Assembly (NCBI GenBank): GCA_007695175.1
Contig: REEH01000120.1
Location: 1-32,659, forward strand
DNA length: 32,659 bases
Source of the DNA: Spirochaetaceae bacterium
GTDB taxonomy: Bacteria > Spirochaetota > Spirochaetia > DSM-27196 > Alkalispirochaetaceae
Direction of reading: 5' to 3'
Below are positions 1-7,134 of this stretch, piece after piece. Below the pieces are notes generated by a model that worked only from the letters and a program-made list of their open reading frames with translations, was not told the DNA's origin and did no database searches. Numbering within the stretch: position 1 is the stretch's first letter; every line of letters starts with the position of its first letter. The position numbers and the translations under genes are program-made.

Positions 1-2
1 CG

Positions 3-344
3 ACCGCCTGCGTCCTGGCCCACTTTTCCCGCTTCTCCCTGCAGTTCTACTGCTCCATGCGCATGGGACCGCGGCAGGAGATGGTCTTCCATGGCACGAA
101 AGGTTTCGTTACCGTAACGGCGCCCTTCAACGCGCGCCTCTATGACGGGTCCGTTCTGCGAATCCGCCACGCCGACGGCACGGAAACAACTGAGCGATTC
201 GTCGCGGCAGACCACTACATGCTGCAGATCGAGGCGTTCAACGAGAGCGTCCTGGAGGGTACGCCCTACCCGTGCACCCTGGAATTCTCCCGGGGCAACC
301 AGCGCATGATCGATATGATTTACGGAGCAGATATTCAAAAATAG
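3..344 (+). CDS. Gfo/Idh/MocA-family oxidoreductase, C-terminal fragment
   Basis: The reading frame is open from the left edge, so the N-terminal NAD(P)-binding Rossmann domain lies outside the window. What remains is about 113 residues of the C-terminal alpha/beta domain. The pattern of a sheet strand ending in an RMGPRQEMVFHGTKG-like turn, followed by a stretch on a nucleotide- or sugar-derived ligand and a final EAFNESVLEG...RMIDMIYGA helix, is typical of the end of sugar or inositol dehydrogenases of this family. The substrate cannot be told from this piece. The gene stops before an AT-rich gap of about 150 bases with no clear intrinsic terminator. Confidence 0.7.
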   Translation, partial: TACVLAHFSRFSLQFYCSMRMGPRQEMVFHGTKGFVTVTAPFNARLYDGSVLRIRHADGTETTERFVAADHYMLQIEAFNESVLEGTPYPCTLEFSRGNQRMIDMIYGADIQK

Positions 345-429
345 CACATTAGTTAAATCTATAATTCATTAAAGCCCATATCATTGATTTAATCTCTGTG
401 CGTGAAAAGCGTGTTTTAGGGATGCCTTT

Positions 430-460
430 TTGGCAGTTTCGTAGTACAATCTCTTATAAC
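430..460 (+). promoter_or_regulatory. candidate sigma70-type promoter of the HTH-pseudoreceiver gene
   Basis: TTGGCA at 430-435 and TATAAC at 455-460 are separated by 19 bases, a long but tolerated spacing. A second possible -10, TACAAT, lies at 445-450. The stretch 345-478 is clearly more AT-rich than the flanking genes. A strong ribosome site (GGGAGGT, 479-485) follows, nine bases before the ATG at 495. This is a visual match only. Confidence 0.4.
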
Positions 461-494
461 GTTCGTTGAAACGGAAAAGGGAGGTACCGACTGT

Positions 495-1124
495 ATGGCA
501 CGGACCAAAATGAAGGAACGCGTTTTCTCCGCTCACGAGGTCGCCAATATCTGTGGCGTTGTAAACCAGACAGCGATCAACTGGATAGACAAGGGACACC
601 TGGAGGCATTCCGCACTCCCGGTGGGCAGTACCGGGTTTATCCTGACGTTCTCGGCAGCTTCCTCCAGAACCAGGGAATGCGACTGCCCGATGAGCTGCG
701 GAAAATTCTCGAGGAACAGGCAAAGATCGAGCAGATCCTGGTAATCGACGATGATCGGTCCTTCAGCGATCAGCTCCGGCAGGTTCTCGTTTCGCACTTC
801 CCGGGGTTCACCGTGAACCAGGCCTTTGACGGTTTTGAGGCGGGACGGGCCGTACCGACGTGCAAGCCGGACGTGGTCTTTCTCAACCTTGCCCTGCCCG
901 GTGTCGACACCCTCAAACTTTGCCACCGGATCAAGGAGGATGAAAACCTGACCCGGCCCCTGATAATCTGCCTCATCGGCGCGGAAACGAGTGAAGCCCG
1001 CGCGCAGGAAGCGGGCGCATACGAGGCGGGAGCGGACGTGGTACTGAAGAAACCCCTGGATCCGGCGTCGCTCCCACCGATCATCAATGAGCTTGCGGAG
1101 AGGCGCGCCACCCGGTCAAGCTGA
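495..1124 (+). CDS. excisionase/MerR-like HTH fused to a degenerate receiver domain
   Basis: This 209-residue protein has an N-terminal excisionase-type winged helix (about residues 9-60, VFSAHEVANICGV...RTPGGQYRVY). A short linker helix joins it to a CheY-like receiver (about 79-203). The order is HTH then receiver, the reverse of most response regulators. The receiver keeps the acidic pocket (D85-D87) and the conserved lysine (K186, in LKKP). However, the phosphoacceptor position is asparagine (N131, in VVFLNLALPG), and the position equivalent to the switch Thr/Ser appears to be Ile161. It is therefore probably a phosphorylation-independent pseudoreceiver acting in DNA-bound regulation. No sensor kinase lies nearby. 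The start is fixed by a strong ribosome site at 479-485. The targets are unknown. Confidence 0.8.
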   Translation: MARTKMKERVFSAHEVANICGVVNQTAINWIDKGHLEAFRTPGGQYRVYPDVLGSFLQNQGMRLPDELRKILEEQAKIEQILVIDDDRSFSDQLRQVLVSHFPGFTVNQAFDGFEAGRAVPTCKPDVVFLNLALPGVDTLKLCHRIKEDENLTRPLIICLIGAETSEARAQEAGAYEAGADVVLKKPLDPASLPPIINELAERRATRSS

Positions 1125-1139
1125 TTTCTTCCGGGCCCG

Positions 1140-2165
1140 CTACGAAACGGCACCGGGCGGATTGTCCTCCAGGGCGAGCAGCTCCGGAATACGCGCCAGG
1201 TCGACGTTTCCTCCCGAGAGGATCACCACCACCCGCTTGCCACGTACGTCGATGGTTCGCTCCAGTATGGCAGCCAGAGGGACGGCTCCGGACGGTTCCA
1301 CCAGGAGCTTCATCCGCTCCCAGACGAGGCGCATGGCTCGGGCTATTCCTCCCTCGGAGCAGAGACCGATTCCCTCCACGGCAGCTTGAATGATTTCGAA
1401 GGTCACATCCCCCAGACTGGTCAACAATCCGTCGGCGATCGTCCGCGGCGGGAGGGCCGGAACGATTTGCCCCTCCCGGAGCGACTGGTGCGCATCGGAG
1501 GCCAGTTCCGGTTCCGCCCCCCACACGGAGAGCCGGGAACTTCCGAAATATCGTGCCGCCAGAGCGCTGCCGGACAGCAACCCTCCTCCTCCGACCGGTG
1601 TGACAATCATATCGGGATTCTCGACCTGATCGAGGATCTCCATCGTCGCTGTTCCCTGACCCGCCACGATGAGGGGATCGTTGTAGGGATGGACGAAGTG
1701 AGCACCGGTCTCTTCCATAATCCTCGCCGCGGTGGCTGTTCGTGCCTCCTCCGTGGCGGCGCAGAAGGTTATCTCCGCTCCGTAGCCGCGAACAGCCGCT
1801 ATCTTGACCCGGGGCGCGGTCTCGGGCATGACAATGTGCGCGGGAACACCCCGGGCACGAGCTGCCATAGCCAGAGCCTGGGCGTGGTTTCCCGAGGAGT
1901 GGGTTACCACGCCACGCCGCACCTCCTCCTCCGTCAGGGAAAAGAGATGGTTGAGCGCTCCCCGTATCTTGAAGGCTCCGCCTTTCTGAAAGTTCTCACA
2001 CTTGAAAAAGAGATCACCCCCCACGATTCCATTGATCGCGGAGCAGGAAAAAAGGGGTGTGCGATGGGTGCGGCCGGCAATCCGTTCCCGGGCTGCCCGC
2101 AGATCCTGCCGGCGGGGGACGCGGGAAGGAAGGTCCAGGGGGGCGTCATTTGAAGATGCCGTCAT
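1140..2165 (-). CDS. PLP-dependent threonine/serine dehydratase (fold type II)
   Basis: This 341-residue enzyme belongs to the tryptophan-synthase-beta superfamily. It most likely deaminates threonine to 2-oxobutanoate, or serine to pyruvate, in the cytoplasm. The Schiff-base lysine is K66 in KGGAFKIRGA. The substrate loop THSSGNHAQALA is near residue 88, the phosphate-binding loop PVGGGGLLSG near 190, and SGGNVD near the C terminus. There is no C-terminal ACT domain, so it resembles the catabolic TdcB type or serine racemase more than biosynthetic, isoleucine-inhibited IlvA. It is convergent with the upstream regulator gene (15 bases apart) and divergent from the radical SAM gene. The ribosome site before the ATG is weak. 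Assignment to threonine versus serine or hydroxyaspartate is not settled. Confidence 0.87.
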   Translation of the reverse strand: MTASSNDAPLDLPSRVPRRQDLRAARERIAGRTHRTPLFSCSAINGIVGGDLFFKCENFQKGGAFKIRGALNHLFSLTEEEVRRGVVTHSSGNHAQALAMAARARGVPAHIVMPETAPRVKIAAVRGYGAEITFCAATEEARTATAARIMEETGAHFVHPYNDPLIVAGQGTATMEILDQVENPDMIVTPVGGGGLLSGSALAARYFGSSRLSVWGAEPELASDAHQSLREGQIVPALPPRTIADGLLTSLGDVTFEIIQAAVEGIGLCSEGGIARAMRLVWERMKLLVEPSGAVPLAAILERTIDVRGKRVVVILSGGNVDLARIPELLALEDNPPGAVS

Positions 2166-2233
2166 GATCCGGAACTGTAGTAAGGTCGCCCCGGGGTGTC
2201 AACGCATCGGGTCTTTGCCGTATCATTGGGGCG

Positions 2234-4183
2234 ATGCAGAATCTCCAGGATTACCGTGCTTCCCGCGACCTGTTTTTACCTCTCACCCCGGAGGATGCGG
2301 CCCTGCGATACCACGGGGGTACCGGCGGCGGGCCGCTTGATTTCATCCTTGTGACGGGCGATGCCTACGTGGATCACCCCTCCTTTGGAGCGGCCCTCCT
2401 GGGGCGTCTGCTCGAGGATGCGGGCTACTCCATGGGGATCATCCCGCAACCGGACTGGCGTTCCGCCGAGGACTTCCGCATTCTGGGCGCTCCCCGCCTG
2501 GCCTTTCTCGTGAGCGCGGGTAACGTGGACTCCATGGTGGCCAATTACACCGTTTCCGGAAAACCCCGGCGCCAGGATGCATACAGTCCCGGCGGGATCG
2601 GCGGCCGGCGGCCGGACCGGGCAACACTTGTCTACTGCACGCGGATACGGGAGGCGTGGAAAAACGTGGACATCGTGATTGGAGGGATCGAAGCCTCCCT
2701 CAGGCGTCTTGCCCATTACGATTTCTGGTCCGACAAGCTGCGGCGATCCATGCTCCTGGACAGCAAGGCGGATCTGCTCGTTTACGGAATGGCGGAACGG
2801 GCGATACTGGAAATCGCGGAACGCCTCGACCGGGGAATCAGGGCTGGACAGATCCGGGACGTGCGGGGAACGGTCTGGAAGACACAGGGGGAGGTCACCG
2901 AAACGGACGGCCTCAAAATGACCGATCTGCCGGACTGGGATCTTCTTCGGGATCCCCGCGGGGGCAAACATGCCTACGCCGAGTCCTTCCGGGAACAGCA
3001 ACGGAACACGGATGCGATCAACGGGCGGATGCTTACCGAACGGTACGGACCGACCACGGTTGTTCAGAATCCGCCGGCGCTGCCCCTGGAAACGGAAGAG
3101 CTGGACCGTCTCCATGAACTCCCCTTTACCCGGACGTTTCATCCCGACTACCTTCCGCACGGCGGCGTCCCCGCAATCGAGGAAGTGCGCTTCAGCCTGG
3201 TGAACAACCGGGGCTGCTTCGGAGCATGTACATTCTGCGCCCTCACCTATCACCAGGGGCGGAGAATGCAGGCCCGCAGCAGGGAAAGCCTTCTCCGGGA
3301 AGCGCGACTGCTGACGAAGCTGCCCGGATTCAAGGGTTATATTCACGACGTGGGCGGGCCTACGGCCAACTTCCTCAACCCCTCCTGTGACCGGCAGCTC
3401 CGATCCGGCGTGTGCCGCGACCGGCAGTGCATCGGATTCTCCCCCTGCAGGGAGTTGCGGGTGGACCACCGGGAATACCTGGATACTCTTCGGGCGCTGC
3501 GTGCCCTGCCGGGAGTGAAGAAAGTATTCGTGCGGTCCGGACTGCGTTTTGATTACCTGCTGATGGACCGGGATGAGACCTTTCTCCGCGAACTCTGCGA
3601 ACACCATATCAGCGGGCGCCTTAAGGTGGCTCCGGAGCACATCGCCACTCACACGCTGGAGGTGATGGGCAAACCCCCGGCCCGGGTTTTCCGGCAATTC
3701 CAGGAGCGCTACGCCTCGATCAACAATTCCCTGGGCCCCGCCTTCGCCCGGCAGCAGCTCGTGCCCTACTTCATATCCAGTCACCCCGGCACCACTCTCG
3801 CCGACGCGGTGGAACTGGCGGAGTATTTTCGCAGTTCCCGCGTGACTCCGGAGCAGGTGCAGGACTTCTACCCCACGCCGGGAACGCTCGCGACGTGCAT
3901 GTATTACACCGGCCTTGATCCGCGTCCTCACAGGGGAAAACGGGACTCCGCAATGGCGCCGGTCCACGTAGCCCGTACTGCCCGGGAAAAGGGGTGGCAG
4001 CGGGCGCTGCTGCAGTTCCGCGACCCCCGGAACGCGGAAAAGGTACGGGAAGCGCTCCTGGCGGCCGGGCGGCAGGACCTGATCGGATGGGGCCCGGCGT
4101 GTCTTGTCGGGCCGGCGGAAAAGGGTCGGCCCGAACGTCACCGGCACCGTGATCGGCGCCGCGATCGGCCCCGCAATTCATGA
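2234..4183 (+). CDS. ygiQ: YgiQ family (UPF0313) radical SAM protein
   Basis: This 649-residue protein has the YgiQ architecture. An N-terminal domain opens with an LPLTPEDAALRYHGG-like segment and contains DAYVDHPSFG. It is followed by a radical SAM barrel with the cluster motif C328-x3-C332-x2-C335 in NRGCFGACTFCAL. Further landmarks are DVGGPTANF and LKVAPEH, and a C-terminal region carries YPTPGTLATCMYYTG. The family binds a [4Fe-4S] cluster and SAM; its reaction is not established. The last about 20 residues form an Arg/His-rich tail from a GC-rich stretch, probably unstructured. The ribosome site is poor. TATCAT at 2221-2226 could be a -10 giving a very short leader. Confidence 0.9.
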   Translation: MQNLQDYRASRDLFLPLTPEDAALRYHGGTGGGPLDFILVTGDAYVDHPSFGAALLGRLLEDAGYSMGIIPQPDWRSAEDFRILGAPRLAFLVSAGNVDSMVANYTVSGKPRRQDAYSPGGIGGRRPDRATLVYCTRIREAWKNVDIVIGGIEASLRRLAHYDFWSDKLRRSMLLDSKADLLVYGMAERAILEIAERLDRGIRAGQIRDVRGTVWKTQGEVTETDGLKMTDLPDWDLLRDPRGGKHAYAESFREQQRNTDAINGRMLTERYGPTTVVQNPPALPLETEELDRLHELPFTRTFHPDYLPHGGVPAIEEVRFSLVNNRGCFGACTFCALTYHQGRRMQARSRESLLREARLLTKLPGFKGYIHDVGGPTANFLNPSCDRQLRSGVCRDRQCIGFSPCRELRVDHREYLDTLRALRALPGVKKVFVRSGLRFDYLLMDRDETFLRELCEHHISGRLKVAPEHIATHTLEVMGKPPARVFRQFQERYASINNSLGPAFARQQLVPYFISSHPGTTLADAVELAEYFRSSRVTPEQVQDFYPTPGTLATCMYYTGLDPRPHRGKRDSAMAPVHVARTAREKGWQRALLQFRDPRNAEKVREALLAAGRQDLIGWGPACLVGPAEKGRPERHRHRDRRRDRPRNS

Positions 4184-4224
4184 GGCCGGTTTCCCCGCCC
4201 CCCGGGTCGTGGTAGAATCGCTCC

Positions 4225-5166
4225 ATGTCAAGAGACCTCACAGCAATCGTAGGCGCCGGAGCACTCGGGGTGATGTACGCGGGGCAGATACACAGAGCCG
4301 GTCTCCCCGTCGCCTTTGTAGCGGAAGGTGAACGGGCGGAACGGCTGCGCCGGGAAACGATCCTTCTCAACGGTGGCGCCCTGGACGTCCCCGTTATCGG
4401 GTGGGATCATCCTCCAGCGGCACACATTATCATCGCGGTTAAGCACCATCACCTGCCTGAGGTGTGCCGGTACCTTGGGGAAGCTTCCCTGGCCGGTCCG
4501 GACTCGGCGGTGCTCTCGGTAATGAACGGGATCGAGAGTGAAGAAAAGCTGCAGGCCGCGCTGGATCGGAAAAGCGGAGCGGTGGTTCTTCCCGCCATGG
4601 CCGCCGGGATGGACGCGGTACGCACCGACGGAGGCGTCAGCTACGCAGCCCTGGGCAGGATCTTTTACGGGGCACCCCCGGATCGTCCCGGACCCCTCGC
4701 CGAGAGAGCCCTCCGACGGATGAAGTCTTTTCTGGAACAGGCGGGGATTCCCGGGGTGATACCGGAGGATATCACCCATGCGATCTGGAACAAGTACATG
4801 CTCAACGTAGGGATCAACCAGTGGTCCGCGGTCCTGCGGGCCCGGTACCACGTTTTTCATCAGGAGGGGCCCGGACGGAATCTGATGCGGGCCGCCATGC
4901 GCGAGGTCCTGGCCGTCGCCCGGGCGCGGGGCGTCAACCTGAGCGAGAGCGACCTGGAAGGGTGGTTCCCCGTCGTTGAATCGCTGGGGGCACGGGGCAA
5001 GACCTCGATGCTCCAGGACGTGGAGGCGCGCCGGAAGACGGAGGTGGAGATGCTTGCGGGGCACCTGGTGGAGATGGGGGAGGAACTGGGTGTTGCCACG
5101 CCGGTCAACCAGTGCCTGCTCGAGGCGATCCGGGTAATCGAGGAGGGCTATTCCTCCGCCAGGTAG
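4225..5166 (+). CDS. panE: 2-dehydropantoate 2-reductase (ketopantoate reductase)
   Basis: This 313-residue member of the PanE/ApbA family reduces 2-dehydropantoate to pantoate with NADPH, in the pantothenate/CoA route. The N-terminal Rossmann motif is G10-A-G12-A-L-G15. The AVKHHHLPE segment and the VMNGIESEE loop are family landmarks. The catalytic lysine is K190 in WNKYMLNVGINQ. The C-terminal helical domain is complete, ending VATPVNQCLLEAIRVIE. The gene lies 41 bases behind ygiQ. Its 3' end overlaps the convergent pncB by 19 bases, so the two transcripts are antisense at their ends. Paralogues of this family can act on other 2-oxoacids, so the pathway assignment rests on motif conservation. 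Confidence 0.85.
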   Translation: MSRDLTAIVGAGALGVMYAGQIHRAGLPVAFVAEGERAERLRRETILLNGGALDVPVIGWDHPPAAHIIIAVKHHHLPEVCRYLGEASLAGPDSAVLSVMNGIESEEKLQAALDRKSGAVVLPAMAAGMDAVRTDGGVSYAALGRIFYGAPPDRPGPLAERALRRMKSFLEQAGIPGVIPEDITHAIWNKYMLNVGINQWSAVLRARYHVFHQEGPGRNLMRAAMREVLAVARARGVNLSESDLEGWFPVVESLGARGKTSMLQDVEARRKTEVEMLAGHLVEMGEELGVATPVNQCLLEAIRVIEEGYSSAR

Positions 5167-6590
5167 CGGTTCAGATACTCCCTCTTCCGGTCCCGAAGCA
5201 GCCGGGAGAGGGAGACCTTGTAGATATGCGGGTTGATCAGCCGCTTGTATGTCACGTCCAGATCCGCCAGGTTTTCCAGCGTCCGTTTCCGCACCTCCGG
5301 AAGTGACGGCGCAGGTGATGTCCTCCGCCCTCCCTCCATCTGTTTCCGCAGCAGTGGTTCCACCCGTTCATACCGGTCCAGGCGCGTCTTGCGGTAATCT
5401 CCGGAGGGATGATAGAGCGTGTACTCCCGGCTCGACTCCAACACCTCCTCGTCACAGGTAATCAGATCCGCTATCGGATAGTTTCCGCTGCCGTAGAAGC
5501 GCCAGACCTGCTTGATTCCGGGATTGGTACTCTTTTCGGGATTGTCGCTCACTTTCATCGTAGGAGTCCAGGTGCCGTCGGGTCTCTCCTTGGCGGCAAG
5601 CTTGTAGACGCCCGTGAGGGACGAGTCGTTCCCGCCCGTCACTAGCTGGGTGCCGACACCCCACAGGTCGATGGGGCTTCCCGCTGCCACAAGCTGCGAA
5701 ATGATCTGCTCGTCCAGCTCGTTCGAGACGGCGATCCGGGCGTCCTCAAGACCCGCCGCATCAAGACGCTCCCGCACCTGCTTGCTCAGGTACTGGATAT
5801 CACCGCTGTCCAGGCGGACCCCTATGGCGTGACCGTTCGCCTTCATTTCCTTTCCCACGATGATCGCATTCTCCACCCCGCAGCCCAGAGTCTCGTACGT
5901 GTCAATCAGCAGAATGGCGCGATCCGGGTAGAGATCCGCGTAGCGACGGAAGGACTCCAGTTCCGAGTCAAAAGCCATGACCCAGCTGTGGGCCATCGTA
6001 CCCGTCACCGGGATACCGTATCGCATCCCCGCCAGGGTATTGCTGGTGGATGATGCGCCCCCGATATAGGCCGCCCGGGACGCACTGAGAGCACCATCGG
6101 CTCCCTGGGCGCGACGAAGCCCGAACTCCGCAATCGAACCACCCTCGGAAGCGCAGTAGATCCGGGCCGTTTTCGTCGCGACCAGGGTCTGGTAATTGAT
6201 CGTGTTCAGCAGAAGACTCTCGATCAGCTGCGCTTCCAGAATGGAGGTATGGACCCGCAGGAGCGGCTCCTGCGGAAAAACGAGCGTTCCCTCCGGTACG
6301 GCCCAGAGATCACCGGTAAAACGAAACGTTTCCAGATACTCCAGGAAGTCGTCCCTGAAGAGACCTAATCCGGCCAGATACCGGATCTCCTCCGGTTTGA
6401 ACCGCAAGGTCTCCAGCGTCGAGACCAGATCATCCAGGCCCGCGAAGACGGAAAACCCGCCCCCGAAGGGCTGGCGCCGAAAAAACATCTCAAAGACCGC
6501 GCGGTGGTGCCGGCCGTAGTGGTGGTACCCCTGCATCATGGTCAGCTCGTACAGATCGGTCAGCAACGCCGCATCGGCTATCATTCTCAT
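5148..6590 (-). CDS. pncB: nicotinate phosphoribosyltransferase
   Basis: This 480-residue enzyme makes nicotinate mononucleotide from nicotinate and PRPP in NAD salvage. It shows the family opening ALLTDLYELTMMQGY and the FEMFFRRQPFGGGFSVFAG segment. The histidine that is phosphorylated in the family is H201, in GTMAHSWVMAF. The phosphate-binding LDSGDIQYLSK region and GVGTQLVTGGND come later. The frame is open much further upstream (to 7013), but homology starts at the ATG at 6588-6590, so the extension is rejected. The nearest purine-rich ribosome-site-like stretch (about 6614-6623) is over 20 bases away, and the start at 6584 is an alternative. It is convergent with panE and divergent from the secretion operon. 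Confidence 0.92.
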   Translation of the reverse strand: MRMIADAALLTDLYELTMMQGYHHYGRHHRAVFEMFFRRQPFGGGFSVFAGLDDLVSTLETLRFKPEEIRYLAGLGLFRDDFLEYLETFRFTGDLWAVPEGTLVFPQEPLLRVHTSILEAQLIESLLLNTINYQTLVATKTARIYCASEGGSIAEFGLRRAQGADGALSASRAAYIGGASSTSNTLAGMRYGIPVTGTMAHSWVMAFDSELESFRRYADLYPDRAILLIDTYETLGCGVENAIIVGKEMKANGHAIGVRLDSGDIQYLSKQVRERLDAAGLEDARIAVSNELDEQIISQLVAAGSPIDLWGVGTQLVTGGNDSSLTGVYKLAAKERPDGTWTPTMKVSDNPEKSTNPGIKQVWRFYGSGNYPIADLITCDEEVLESSREYTLYHPSGDYRKTRLDRYERVEPLLRKQMEGGRRTSPAPSLPEVRKRTLENLADLDVTYKRLINPHIYKVSLSRLLRDRKREYLNRYLAEE

Positions 6591-6640
6591 ATCATAGCCG
6601 CAATCGGCCCGTTTATCTCCCTCCCCTGCAGATGGAACAC

Positions 6641-6666
6641 AAAAAATCGGGAATTTTCCCTTCCCG
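6641..6666 (-). terminator. hairpin plus T-run in the pncB leader (possible attenuator)
   Basis: Read on the minus strand, a 6-bp stem (CGGGAA/TTCCCG, 6666-6661 with 6653-6648) with a 7-base loop is followed one base later by six T residues (6646-6641). This has the form of a short intrinsic terminator, and it lies about 50 bases before the pncB start codon. It could attenuate pncB or stop antisense transcription. The stem is short, so confidence is limited. Confidence 0.35.
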
Positions 6667-6717
6667 CAAAAGCGCCGTGGCCCCTGAGCCCTGTAATAGA
6701 TAGTAGAAGGAGAAAAA

Positions 6718-7134
6718 ATGCGCACGCTCTTCAACGCCCTCATCCTCCTCTGCGCCCGGGAGGACAACCGGTATCGGTCGGTCCCTCTTGCAATGCTGCT
6801 TCTGCTCATCGCCCTTGCGGTGGTGCCGGCCCTGGTCTCGCCGGTGCCGGCGGCAGCCCTGCTGCACGGGGCGACAGCTCTTGTCCTGGCGACTCCCTTC
6901 GCCGTACTGGCCCGCCTCGGGCGGTGCGGCCCGGCCGACTCCCTGGGCGTGCTGGCAGTCTCCCTCCGTTTTGATCCCATCGTGGCACCGGCGGTGATCG
7001 CGGGCGCCTGCATGGCAGGGCTTCTCCCGGCGGTTCTTGCCCGACATCGGGAGCACCCGGTGGAATCAAAGGAAGAAATACCGTTCTTTCCCTGCCTGGC
7101 GGTGGCGACGATATTCGCCGGGAGGTGGATGTGA
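6718..7134 (+). CDS. minimal, divergent A24-type prepilin peptidase (candidate)
   Basis: This 138-residue, very hydrophobic protein opens the secretion gene cluster. D16 sits in AREDNRYRSVPLAML, which resembles the first catalytic-Asp motif of prepilin peptidases (D...IPN). D74 in LGRCGPADSLGVLA takes the place of the GxGD motif. The C-terminal EIPFFPCLAVATIFAG matches the family's IPFGPFLALG segment. The spacing D16-D74 is close to that of archaeal FlaK-type enzymes. The N-terminal cytoplasmic methyltransferase-type domain of full-length PilD/GspO is absent. Its predicted job is to cleave the two pseudopilins encoded downstream. The ribosome site AAGGAG at 6707-6712 fixes the start. The stop overlaps the secretin start as GTGA. 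The catalytic motifs are degenerate, so this is a reasoned candidate only. Confidence 0.55.
   Translation: MRTLFNALILLCAREDNRYRSVPLAMLLLLIALAVVPALVSPVPAAALLHGATALVLATPFAVLARLGRCGPADSLGVLAVSLRFDPIVAPAVIAGACMAGLLPAVLARHREHPVESKEEIPFFPCLAVATIFAGRWM

Noticed and set aside
2276-4147. 623-codon open frame on the minus strand opposite ygiQ
   Set aside because: It lacks any recognisable motif, is antisense to a clear radical SAM gene, and long antisense frames are expected in GC-rich DNA with strong codon bias.
6591-7013. Upstream extension of the pncB frame
   Set aside because: The added residues are Arg/Ala-rich, antisense to the prepilin peptidase candidate and not part of the NAPRTase family.
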